Shown here one piece after another: positions 11,197 to 21,520 of a DNA stretch of 64,000 bases. The first letter of the stretch is position 1. Each line of letters opens with the position of its first letter. Under the pieces are notes generated by a model that was not told the DNA's origin, ran no database searches, and saw nothing but the letters and a program-made list of their open reading frames with translations. The DNA is from Rhypophila decipiens (lineage: Eukaryota; Ascomycota; Sordariomycetes; Sordariales; Naviculisporaceae): NCBI GenBank assembly GCA_033297075.1, contig MU858216.1, positions 20,398-84,397 of the forward strand, written 5' to 3'. The position numbers were made by a program, and so were the translations under genes.

Positions 11197-11675
11197 CGAC
11201 AGTTGGGGTTTCGCGAGTCCGAATGATGTTATGTGCAGTTGATGATACAATGCGTAAAGTGGTTTGTATTCAACTACAAACGAATATTACAGCTAGGAGT
11301 GGCACTTATAATTGTTTGAGCTCCAGCTGCTGCGTCGCTCGGATCCGTTCGATCTGATGTGCGCCCCTTGCATCAATCGACAGTGTTGACGTCATGATGA
11401 TCCCGCAGGCTCTGCTCCTGGCCGAAGCACGCGACAGTGAACCACGGCTGCTTCGGGTCGCTCAACCTTGTCTCTGCTTTGCATCATTGATTATCGCTGT
11501 GTCGGGAGACGGCAGGTGGCACAATTTTCACGGAATAACCTTAACGATCGCTTATTGCCATGCTCAGGAGAAACACAGCTCAACGCCACATGACGATTCC
11601 ACGAGAATATGAAAATTCACTATAATATTGAAACGACACAGACAATAAAAATTTACTCAACAAAATGAATCCACT
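11197..11675. other. Intergenic
   Basis: About 480 bases between two minus-strand genes. It contains the GFA promoter and the 3' end of the methyltransferase region, with an AT-rich block near 11605-11660. No gene seen. Confidence 0.5.
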
Positions 11676-13208
11676 TCAGGCCCTTGCGCACTCAACCACA
11701 ACCGCGGTGTCAGCCTCTCGCGTGTAATATCCAACAACCTTCAGCCCAGCCTGCTGAGCAAGATGCATGTACATCTTCTCATTGCGCAACTTTCCCCCGA
11801 TATTGAGCATGACCATGTCGACGATGCGGTTCATGGGGTTGGGCGTGTCGACAAGTCTCGGCTCCATGATGAAGACGCGGGCTCTTTCTGCGCCGTCGTA
11901 GGCATCTGGGAAAGGCAGAGCGTTTGCGAGATGCTTCAGGATGTTGATTGCTAGACTGTCGGGATAGTCCAGCAGGATGCGCCGGACAAAGTAGATTGTT
12001 GCGTTTTGGCTCGAGGCTGGCTGGGGCTGGTGGAAGTCGTGCGGCATTATGCCTATCTCGTTTAGGGATTTGGAGGATGGGGTGTTGCGTATCTGGGCGA
12101 CGGCTGCTTGGATGACTTCTTCTCTGTCTTGGAGAATGCATTGCGATGGGTGGAGTCCTGGGATCTCTCGCAGCATGTCCCCTAGCAGCTGGCCTAGACC
12201 GCCGCCGACGTCGACAACCACCGGCGCGAGCTTGGGACTCGGTTTGCTTGACCCGTTGGTGTTGCTGTTGCCGTTTATAGCCGCGTTCGCCTTCTCGTCG
12301 AGGCTCTTGTCTCTTCCCCAGTCTTGCAACTCGGCCTGCTCTCTTCGACGCTTCGCGAGCTCTCCGACCCAGGAGAAGTCATACATGGATCCCGGACCAG
12401 CCAGCTTCAAGTACCCGGTCACCATATCCCGGCTCGCCATGCTTTTCTCGAACTTGCGAGCGTACTCGGGATAAAGCGCCTTGACGGCCCAGGGCTCGAG
12501 CTCGGGATGGCCCCAGGAGAAGCTAAATGGCGTGTTGGTGACGGCTGTGGGTTCCCGGCGGCCGTAGGTGGAGAAGTAGGATGGCCACTGGGCATAGGGT
12601 TTCATCCCGTTGCCAACAGCCACCGTCACCAGTGGCGAGAAGGGATGCTTGGAGGTGTAGAGGGGCGATATCCGGCTGTGGGAGACGTGCATTGATGATC
12701 CTGAGGAACCCTGCCCGAGTCTGAGGGTTGATGTCGAGACTAGCAGGGAAGCAATTCGGCCTTGAGGATCTTGTCAACTACCATCCATCGTGAAACACGA
12801 AAGTGTATGGTCACTCACCGACCACGCTCTCGTCAGCGCCGACTGCAGCTGCCAAAGCCTGGACCGAGATTCCGGCTGGGTCGTCGAGCGGGATATGGTC
12901 AAAGACCTTCCAGTCTATAAAGAGGTTCGCTGCTCCGACGTCGGCGAGCTGTCTTGTTGTTAGACCCATGTGATGGCTTGTGTGAGAGCAATATCTCTTA
13001 CCTCAACCCACTTGGATCGCGCTATATCAGCTGGGTCGCCAACTTCAAATGCCACCTTCTTGGCCGTCATGGCTAGCTTTCGACGCAGCTTTAGCTCATT
13101 TGGTTTGGTTGGCCTGAGGGGTTCAATGGCGCCGGCGGTGATAGCTGCGAGCTTCTTGGCATCTTCGAGCATGCCTTCGATAGCCTTGATATAGTCAAAC
13201 TCAGCCAT
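11676..13208 (-). CDS. SAM-dependent O-methyltransferase, catalytic His replaced
   Basis: Three exons, 13208-13002, 12948-12819 and 12760-11676; 473 residues. An alternative acceptor 9 bases upstream (exon 3 from 12769) would add three residues. The N-terminal half carries the winged-helix dimerisation part (ANLFIDWKVFDHIPLDDPAG, ADESVV). A SAM-binding motif I, VVVDVGGGLGQLLG, follows, with LQDRE for the acidic ribose contact and HDFHQPQP. This is the class of plant-type and fungal OMTs that methylate hydroxyls of small aromatic or polyketide substrates in the cytosol. In these enzymes the general base is the His of an LHDWPD/LHDYPD motif. Here the motif reads RRILLDYPD, with Leu (codon 11970-11972, about residue 376) in the His place. 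The gene is otherwise intact. No backbone biosynthetic gene is nearby. The substrate is unknown and activity is doubtful. Confidence 0.85.
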
Positions 13209-14718
13209 GTTGTTAGTTGGAAGGATATTGCTTGAGGCTTTTGGTGGGTTCTTGTTCTGAAGGGTTAGTTTCAGATTTGTAGGAAATCATTCGCCTCTGC
13301 GTGGAGTTATTCTCAACGTGGTCGGAAGATAGGATCAATATCAGCCCCAGCTGCATGATCTGTGGTCAGGTTGACGACCTCTTAGTTGTCAGGCTCCGTT
13401 GTCAAAAGCTTGGGAGCTGTTGACGAGACTACGAGCATATATACGAAAAACCATCAGCCGCTTCACATCCCAACATCTCATTTGATCATCTTGCATGTCC
13501 AGACAGCTCCCTGGGACTCAAATCTGACCCATGCACGGAGCTCTAGTGGGGAAACGCGAGCACAGCGCATGATGAGCACTTTGAGGCTTTCAGGCTCCAA
13601 TCATTCCTTTCGGCGGAGTTGATAAATGTGATGGGATAGGATAAAGGAATAAGTCTGCTCGGCGTGAATGCACGGTATGTCTAGTGCGTTCGGACAGCCG
13701 GGGGAGCCGGTGCTCGGCATAGGTTGTCCGCAGAGCGGCTCCGGAGGTCGAACAAGTCCTTGGCGGCCAAGTATCGTTGCTACATGTAGGTTCCAGAGCG
13801 GTGGTTATATAGTCCGATATAGCTTCATATACGGATTTGACAGTTGCTTTAGTCGAGCCGCCATGAACAAAACACTCCCCGCGAGTAATGCGGCATGGCA
13901 TTCACTTGTTCAAAGAGGTGTGAATATGTAGCATGATGCAAGGGATCTCGGTACCAGACGATCTCTCAATGTCCGTCATTTATCCAGCCCTTCATCCCTA
14001 CTGTCACAGCGAGGGGATGAAGAACAATACTGAGCCGGATAAAAGCTACCTACCCTTTGTTGCTTGTATGAAGGAATCGCCTGAGAGCCCAGAAGGACCG
14101 TCCGCAATTTGAAAAGTTTAGTACTCCGAGAAAGGGAGTTGCCGCTGAACAGAGTACAATGATTGATGGTGGATAATGAACGAGCTCCTCTGTAAAGTGA
14201 AGTGGGATTGCTCGAGTTAGGTTGGCAGTAAATGCCGATATCATAATTATTGTCTTGCAAATAGGAGGGAATGTTTTTGTTATTATTTGTTAAATTCAGC
14301 ATCATCTGACTTCCCATCAATTCAACTTGTTTTCGAGCTCCTGGCGGAAATTTACTCAGTAAAGTCGTCAGGAGGGCCCGTCATTTGTCAGCACACGTCC
14401 AGCGTCCGCGGAGGCACTGTGCCTTCCTTCGCAGCGAAATGCGGAAGAGAACCGCGAGCTAGAACACCGAATTTCCGGAATGGTCGGAGGCTTGCAGTGA
14501 TGTCAACGCCACTACGGAATATTGGCCTACAGACGACCTCACTGGACCACTGGGTCAGCACACAACTCCCGAGAGGCCACATTCTGCGGCTGAAAATAAA
14601 CCATGATCTCCCTTGACCTTTTCATCATCTCTCCGCATCCCCCGATTCCGATACGATACATTGGGCTTGAGCATCCACCGCTACCCATCCGGCCGCTAGA
14701 TCAGGTTACAGGCGCAGA
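13209..14718. other. Intergenic
   Basis: About 1.5 kb between divergently transcribed genes. It holds the two promoters. Open frames of up to 114 codons (for example 13976-14320 minus) show no recognisable domain and lie in AT-rich sequence. No supported gene. Confidence 0.5.
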
Positions 14719-17393
14719 ATGACGTCGCCTTGGGCACGAGAGAAAGTGGTGATCGGGATCGACTTTGGCGACGAGTACACGTAGGCACATACAACTCTGC
14801 CAGGAAGGCGTTTGAAACCCGGTCGCCTGATTTCTAACGTCTTGCCTAGATCTGCGGCCCATGGCGATACACTGAGTTACATGCACGAGGGGATCACGAG
14901 CATCCGCTTGCTTACAAGCTGGCCTAGATTCATCCAGAACTCGATACACCAAGAGTTCAGGACCGCCGTCGCATACGCCGAGGATGGCCACACTGTCGTG
15001 GCATGGGGTAACCAGATTCGATCAGGATATCCGTCAGGGCCAGTTTATTTCAACCTGAAGTCGAGAATCGCCAAGGAGTTAGCGGAAAAGGCTCTTCGAG
15101 CCGAGAGTCCTGGAACAACGCCGAAACAGGACAAGAGGGATATGTTGAATGACAAGGCGCTATCAAATATCGTCAAGATGATGGCCGGCATCTCGTGGAC
15201 GGAACCTGCTCTACTTAATATCAAGAAGCACATGCCGACCAGTGAGACGCCTCAGAGGGGCCGAACATCCAACGAATTTTTGCATGGGCAGGGTCCCGAT
15301 TCCTATGCCAACACACTGGCATCGAGAGAGGAGCTTTTGACCAGTATACGGACGTTTCTCCAGGATGGAAAGCTCATTAAAACCTCAGGGCCAGCTGGTC
15401 GCATCCTAGCGCTCATGAAACAGGAAATCCCGGAATTCCTAACAGACAACGATACCAGTGGACCGCATATGCTCGAGCACACGTCCAACGGATCTTCAGC
15501 GAACCATCTAAGGATGAAGCCGCCAAGTAGTGTCGAGAACGACGTCAACACACGAGTGGAAAACAACAAAGTGGTCCCGGCAAGGCCGGCGATCGATCTT
15601 GTGACCGATCTTTTTCGAGGAGTCCAGAAGAGTATATGGGCGGAATGCAAGATAGTTTATGGAGCAGAGGTATTCTCGGCCTTCCAGAAAGAGCTCGTTG
15701 TTACAGTGCCAGCTGAATGGTTGGAGGAGACCAAGGATCAACTCATCGAAGCGCTTAGCCGAGCCTTTCAGTTCGGACGACTGAGCAATGTTCGCATGGC
15801 GACTGCTGAGGAGGTGGGAGCCTTGTATGTTTTGAAGTACAACCAGGATGAGGAGAATATAGCCATAAAGGCAGGGGATACCTACATTCTGATGGATTGC
15901 CGGCAAGACTATTCCGTTACGGTTCGTTCGTATCACGTCACTCAGACTAGCCCAGCTCTTGTCATCGAGCAGGTGGGAACTGTCTCTAGTGATCAACGAA
16001 TATCCGGCCAGCCAATGAGGGTACTGTTCAGCCTCTCTCATTCTCTCACATCAAACTTTAAAAGCTTACACACATCTGATATTTGCTTTAGGATTTTCTC
16101 CGTTGGCTCTGCAATTGGGTAGGGCGAGAACGGTACAGCCGAATTCCAGAGTCCAAGCTCGGGTATGAAAGCATGCTTTTAACTCAGATCACGTCGTTCC
16201 TTTTTTATTTCGGTGGCGCAGATGACGAAGTGTGGGAAATTCGGCTTCCCCCAGAACTAGGAATAGAGGATGACGAGGATCTTTGCATTGAGGATCGTAC
16301 TCTCGAGCTGTCCGGGTAAGTGTGCTCGTGGCTTGCTGGACGACAGGATGACTGGCTAAACCGAATGGCGAGAAATAATACAGGCAGCGGATAAGACACA
16401 TATTGCAATCCTATCTGGATCGGGTGTTCGATCTCATCAAGCATCAAATTGATACCAGTCTGGTCAGGCCGAAAGTGCGTAAACACCCGCCCACCATATT
16501 CAACTACCATCACGCGCATCAGCTCATATGCTTTTATCATATGGCATATAGGGAGTTATCCTCACGGGCGATGGACTACATACTCTCCGGTACTTGGGTG
16601 AACAGATCAAAGACTACTGCCGATCTCTTGGAGTTTTGCCCCTGAAAACTTGGTTGGGATATCGGTGAGTCCTATAGATTCTACCACACCTCCCAGACAA
16701 ATAGGAGCAGCTGATTCTTACTATATCGCTTGTCTCTCTAGTTGTGTCGACATTGGGGCTGTTTTGCACGGACTCCAGGCAGGAGGAGTGAAGGATAGTT
16801 CAAAGGTTAGATTCTCGCGGGCCCATTACGGGCTTGTCATACCTGGTAAGTCTTGGTGGCCGATTATAGTTTGTTGCTCTCGCACTCCAAAGACATTGAC
16901 ATCCGTTCCAAGGGACAAATGGAGAGATCGAATGGCTGGTCGAGAAAGGGGAATGTCTGCCAAAGACCACAATCCTCACGAGGACTACCATGACCAAGAG
17001 ATTCGTCGGTTCAACCAACCTGACATACCCTGTCGAGGAAGAAGATGACGGCCTTACCATGGTAGTGAGCGATAAATACACTATGCCTGGAGGCCTGGCT
17101 GATCCAGGTGAGTTTCCTATACTTGTCCACTCGCCAACAACCCTCGTGTGAGTAACTAACAGCCTCTAGATGTGGAATCGACTTGCAAAATTAGGATGAC
17201 GGAATTTCCACTACAGAAGATCAACCCCGCGAATCACTTTTCTCGCAAGTGGACAGACAGGCAAGGTAGACTTGTATACGAGATGGCATTTCCGATTCGT
17301 GCAGAGTTCAACGATACTATCTCCTTTACAATTCTGCATCGCGGAGAAGCGCTGGGGGAGACGAACTTGGAGTATTATTCCCAAGTAAATTAG
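14719..17393 (+). CDS. Hsp70-superfamily ATPase-domain protein (fungal orphan type)
   Basis: Eight exons join in one frame: 14719-14780, 14850-16020, 16092-16315, 16384-16474, 16552-16664, 16742-16845, 16913-17107 and 17170-17393 (727 residues). All introns are 61-77 bases with GT..AG ends. The tiny first exon encodes VVIGIDFGDEYT, the phosphate-1 loop of the actin/Hsp70 ATPase fold. Later DTYILMDCRQDYSV matches the phosphate-2 region, and GVILTGDGLHTLRYLGEQI matches the adenosine-binding VGGxxxSPYL-type segment. GEIEWLVEKGECLPKT follows. This is the Hsp70-like group common in Pezizomycotina that lacks a canonical substrate-binding domain and C-terminal EEVD. Residues about 125-250 form a less conserved, apparently disordered insertion. 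A role in chaperoning is not established. Exon 7's acceptor (AAG) is the weakest splice site. Confidence 0.82.
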
Positions 17394-17589
17394 TTGTGGT
17401 CATTTGTACCAGTCTAACAGATAATATTGAGTGAATAAAAGAGATCGAGGTATTGATAGTTGTATAACATGAACGTTATATCGCCCATGTATCGAGCCTG
17501 AAAGAAGAAAAGAACTTGGAGTCGTGACACACGCCCGATCCCACCTCCTATAAATGTGATGTCCTCATATTTTAGAAAAGGACGGCCTC

Positions 17590-18673
17590 CTAGTCTCGAC
17601 CTCCCTCGGAATTCTCGTCCGGTACACCCTGCTGGACAGTCCGCTTCTGCCTCCAATTGGATGTGGGCGGGGGCAGGTCCTTCTTGACCGCACATGACTG
17701 GCAAGCCGTCCGGATCGTCAACTTGCGTGGCGCGAGGTGGGTGAAATAGCCTCTGTCTCCATTCTTGGTCTGGCGGGGCTTGTTTTTGCAGAGGGTGCAC
17801 TTTTCATCTGGCGCAAGGGCGAAAAAGTCGCCTGTGCTGCGCATGGTGCGGAACAGATTAAGGGCAAAAAGCTGACCGGCGGAGCTGGAGTCCATGAACT
17901 GGTTGAATTCTTCATTTTGCAGGAGAGCGAAGCGCACAGCGTGAGCAAAGAGGAGAAAGGCGCTGCGGATGGGCGAGACATCTGGAGCGAGGGGGTCCCC
18001 GGTTGGGAGGCTCATGTCAGAGTAGAGTATGCGGATTGCCTCGACAAGCTCAGCAAGCCAGACAGGGTCGATCTCGTGGAGGATTTGCATGGACGCCAGC
18101 TTGGATTCGAACTCGGCAGATAGGCTGTCCAGCGCGATGTTCGCCAGCGGCTGCATGGCGAAGTAGTCGGCCACCGTGTACACCTGGATGCAGATGAGGA
18201 AGTTGGTTGTTGCCGTTGGGTCGCGGAGCGCCGTGATATCGCAGACGCCCGTGTATATGTAGCGGATTACCCAGCCGACTGCCGCGGGGTCGAAATCTGA
18301 TATGTTGATGACGCCCGTTTTGGACTCCTGTGCCACAATGTTAGCCAAGTGACTGGGTAGCAATCCTGAGACGATAGGTGGACGAATCACTCACCTCGTA
18401 GTTCCCGGTTAGTGCCTTGTTGAACCACACGCTTCGAGAGCAGAGAATGTTCTTGTGCAAGTTCCAGGCTGTATCGCCACACTTGACCATCACATCAGAA
18501 AAGAGACCCGACTCTAGAAGCCTGTAAAGAGAGACAGCCAGTTAGCTTGATGAATATTCGCGTCAATTCTGCGTGAGGTGATGGATCGGGGAATGCGGGC
18601 AGCTGGGTAATTAGTGACGACAGCGATCAAGGTCTACTCACCGCTCGTCTGACGAAAGGAATCTGTTCTCCAT
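17590..18673 (-). CDS. BTB/POZ-domain protein with C-terminal Cys pairs
   Basis: Three exons, 18673-18642, 18521-18395 and 18327-17590; 298 residues. The N terminus (LLESGLFSDVMVKCGDTAWN, LHKNILCSRSVWFNKALTG, then VINISDFDPAAVGWVIRYIY) is the classic BTB/POZ pattern: a D-[VM]-x-V-x-C-x-G strand, LHK..LC.RS..F, and a final IxLxDxDPxxxxxxLxYIYTG helix. BTB domains dimerise and often recruit Cul3 ligases. The C-terminal tail has CTLC and CQSC pairs about 30 residues apart, a possible zinc site. No other domain. Two-thirds of the protein is helical and typical of the large fungal BTB family with unknown partners. It ends convergently with the Hsp70-like gene, about 200 bases apart. Confidence 0.82.
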
Positions 18674-19454
18674 CTTCTTTGATTCTCTGGATCGATGGCG
18701 CGTGTGCAGGTAGTCCGAGAATCAATGGCGGTGTCAGTGTTGTTGTGGTTAGGAGGAAGATGAATAGTGAAGCTTTCATTGGTCTCGTTCATTCTTGGTT
18801 TGGCCGATGCTTGGCACCCCCGAAAGTGACTAATCAATCGAGGGTTAGGGTTGAGATCGTATCCAATTTCCCTGGCTGGAGTGGCGAATATCACCACAGG
18901 TGTACCGCCAGGAAAAGATTCTGTTAGGATAAGGCACAGGCCAGTACCCTACCCCAGAGGTCTACTATACTACTAGTTATATAGTATAGTTCTCTAATTA
19001 AGGACTATCCCCTTTTCTTAGTTAGCTTTACTTAGTACTAGTAATATATTTAGTATTTCTGCCCATGTGCTTCGCCTAAGAGATTCTTTGGCTACTTAAT
19101 TTTGGATGGATTTCTATTAGTTTAGGGCATTAAATTTCAAACCCATAAACTTGTAAGGGGGCTCGCGGTCTTGGAGAGGCTGTCGGGGCACGCCAGCATC
19201 TGCGACAAAGTGACGGACGGCCACGCACCCATCTCGCGAATGATATTATTGGTAGTCAGCTCTACGGACTCTGGTACGTGTTCCCTGTTCCCTCAGTCCA
19301 TGTCAAGTAGTTTGCCTTGATTGCTGGATAGCAAAGGGCGCGATAGGGCCCTAGTTACCAAACCATCCCTTGACAAATCTGTCTCCCGTGTTCAACTCTT
19401 CCACCTGCTAGCGGCTTCGTTGGAGATGTTGTAATGCGGGACCCGATGACCAAG
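18674..19454. other. Intergenic with AT-rich block
   Basis: It includes the BTB promoter. At about 18955-19060 there is a very AT-rich stretch with many short TATA/TAGTA words, unlike the flanks, which could be a remnant of an old mutated repeat. No gene recognised. Confidence 0.45.
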
Positions 19455-20106
19455 CTAATTAGCCTCCTCTTGATTCAAACTCTCCCTATGTCTTGCGCGG
19501 CTGCCTGCGGCGGGAACCATCAAGCTCACAGCCTTGGCTTCGGGAGTCTCGGTACTGGGATCTCCGTCGGTGCCGGTTCTTCCGACGATCCGCCTGTCTA
19601 GACAGTGAAGAGGTTGTTAGTCTAATGTCTTTGCGGTCGTGCTGATATAGCCGCAAGGGAATGATTATGTTCCTTACCACCATTGGTCGGCCGTCGGTAA
19701 AGGTTGCCCAAGAATCCGGTGGAATGTCCAGTAGATCCACACTCCTGCCATAATGGCGCTTTGTAGCCATCTCCAGGCAGCAAGAAGTGCAGCACATCAA
19801 CTTGCGCATACACATGCCCTGCGTAGTTTGTTGTGTCTCATGAACCATAGCTGATTGACATGGCGAATCAAAGGAGTATTGCCCCCCATTATAAATCTCT
19901 TTCTGTTCGTATCGGCCGACAGTAGGATCTCGGGAGTGTGGTTGGCCAGGAAGGATATGCGGTTCAACGGAGGCAGAGGATCGGCCGGATCGATCAGGAT
20001 TTGAGAGAACCCTGGCAGTTCGGGTAGTTAGAACCAAGGTATCCAGCTGCATAGGGACATGGAACTTACAACGCGAACGTGTCTCGGCAATCCTTGTTCT
20101 CGCCAT
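19455..20106 (-). pseudogene. Frame-broken multi-exon gene candidate, family unknown
   Basis: Several good splice signals line up on the minus strand: a donor GTAAGT at 20069-20064 with an acceptor before 20011, and a donor GTAAGG at 19677-19672 with an acceptor TCTAG before 19597. From ATG 20106 the first junction gives a protein-like frame containing DPLPPLNRISFLANHTPEIL and IMGGNTPLIRHVNQLWFMRH. That frame hits TGA near 19805. The frame one base over then gives VLHFLLPGDGYKAPLWQECG, and after the second intron continues in good style to TAG at 19455 (VSLMVPAAGSRARHRESLNQ). No intron that reconciles the two frames was found. It looks like one gene with a frameshift, or a model I cannot resolve. 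No domain recognised. Confidence 0.35.
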
Positions 20107-21067
20107 CGACGCGGTGTTCGGCTATCTCCGTCGAGCCACGAGGCTGTGGGATGAACTCTCATGGTGCTAGGTCTTCCGGTAACAGGGGTTGGTGAGCCTG
20201 TTCCAACTAGTAAATTCAACTAGGGTCGAGGAGGCTTTGGGTGGACTGGTCTTGGTGATAGTGACTCGAGGCAACCCTGCATCTTCCGCTTTCGGTCGCT
20301 AAGCGGAAGCGGGACGAATCGAGTTCTATTTCGGACGCGTGTTATTTCGACTGAGTGTCAGGGAACCGAATTCGATCGTCTTGGGCGTCAGTAAGAGCCA
20401 GGTAGTGGAGGCTGTTAGCCCCTGATGAAGGGTTTCGACACCAAAATCAAGAAAGAGACAGCCATGCCAGTCAGCCTTGGTCGGTGGAAGAAAATGGGCC
20501 AAGCAAAATAATCATCTGAGCGAGGTTGAGTAAGAGGGAGCTTGACAAAGCAACTGCAGCAGCTTGGAGAGGCATTTCCTGGTGGTATCGGACCTCTCTT
20601 GAATTCTTCCGCTCTGTAACGCGTCTGGCCAGCCTGAGGCGCCAAATCGCTGACCGTGCCGTGGACGCGTTTGTGCGCCAATGTCCAGGTTAGGTCCACC
20701 ATCAATTACAGCCTCCACAGGACCACAGGACCCACCCAGGCCAGCCCCACGCCTGATGGGCAAAGGTACAGGCAACTTTACAATCACAGCTGGGACGATG
20801 CGAAAAAGCAGGTTTTGGTAATACCACAGCTCTTCGCTGCAGGAATAGAAGTGGCATTGATTTTCTGTTTCATGTCTCCCATAACCAAGCACCCGTGGCT
20901 CTATCAAGCCAGTTGAGATTCTCAAGTAAATCTTAACCAAGCCTTCAGATCATGTACACATTGCTTCATCAGTCTCATCAAAAGAATGTCCATAAGTAAC
21001 TCGTTTCTCGTTACAACCCATCTCCATCACAACACCTCATTGTGAGGGCCTAAAAGTCAAAAGACAT
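20107..21067. other. Intergenic
   Basis: About 1 kb with no supported gene. Open frames at 20512-20940 minus and 20656-20916 plus overlap each other and have no recognisable features. It contains the hairpin at 20283-20309. Confidence 0.45.
20283..20309. repeat. Perfect 9-bp inverted repeat (hairpin)
   Basis: CTTCCGCTT at 20283-20291 and AAGCGGAAG at 20301-20309 are exact reverse complements around a 9-base spacer. Possible regulatory or transposon-end relic. No gene abuts it. Confidence 0.8.
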
Positions 21068-21520
21068 CTAGCAGATGCCCCACTTGTCAAGGAAGTCACC
21101 GAGGGCGCTGAAGCAGCCGGCGCAGGAGCAGAGCTGTGTTTGATGTGGTGATTAGCTCATGTCATCGTACCAGGTATGTGTTTGCTGGGTTGAGGAGACT
21201 CACATCCTTCTTCTTGCCGCAGTCGAGGATGGCCTTGTAGTCGTCGTCCTCGATAGCCTCCTTGACGCACTTGGCGGCGCCGATGACGCTGATGCAGCCT
21301 AGGATGCTGCAAGAGGCCGGGGGAGCGAAGGAGAAGACTGTGTTTGGTGTTAGTGAGAGCTTGCGATAGCTCGTTTGAGCGCAAGGGGTTGCAGGAACAT
21401 ACCCTCGGCTTCGTTAAAGGCAGCACGGGGGCTCATGTCAGCCGGGAGGTTGACAACAGCGCTGGGGGCAGCCTGGACGGCGCCGATGAGAGCGATGGTG
21501 GAGATGACGGAGAACTTCAT
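21068..21520 (-). CDS. Small secreted cysteine-rich protein (8 Cys)
   Basis: Three exons, 21520-21403, 21337-21204 and 21133-21068; 105 residues. The protein starts MKFSVISTIALIGAVQAAPS, a clear signal peptide with cleavage likely after Ala18. The mature part has eight cysteines, an even number that suggests four disulfides, in the order ASCSILGC, AKCVKEAI, LDCGKKKD, LCSCAGC and a C-terminal GIC. All three exons join in frame with canonical splice sites. The spacing and Ala/Ile-rich helices recall the fungal Cbp1-like calcium-binding family (PF12192) and candidate effectors. I cannot decide from sequence alone. It acts outside the cell. No enzymatic motif. Neighbouring DNA is gene-poor, a common setting for effector-like genes. 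Confidence 0.85.

Noticed and set aside
11197..11250. 18-residue extension of the first GFA protein
   Set aside because: The codon at 11250 is TTG, and no ATG exists in the extension.
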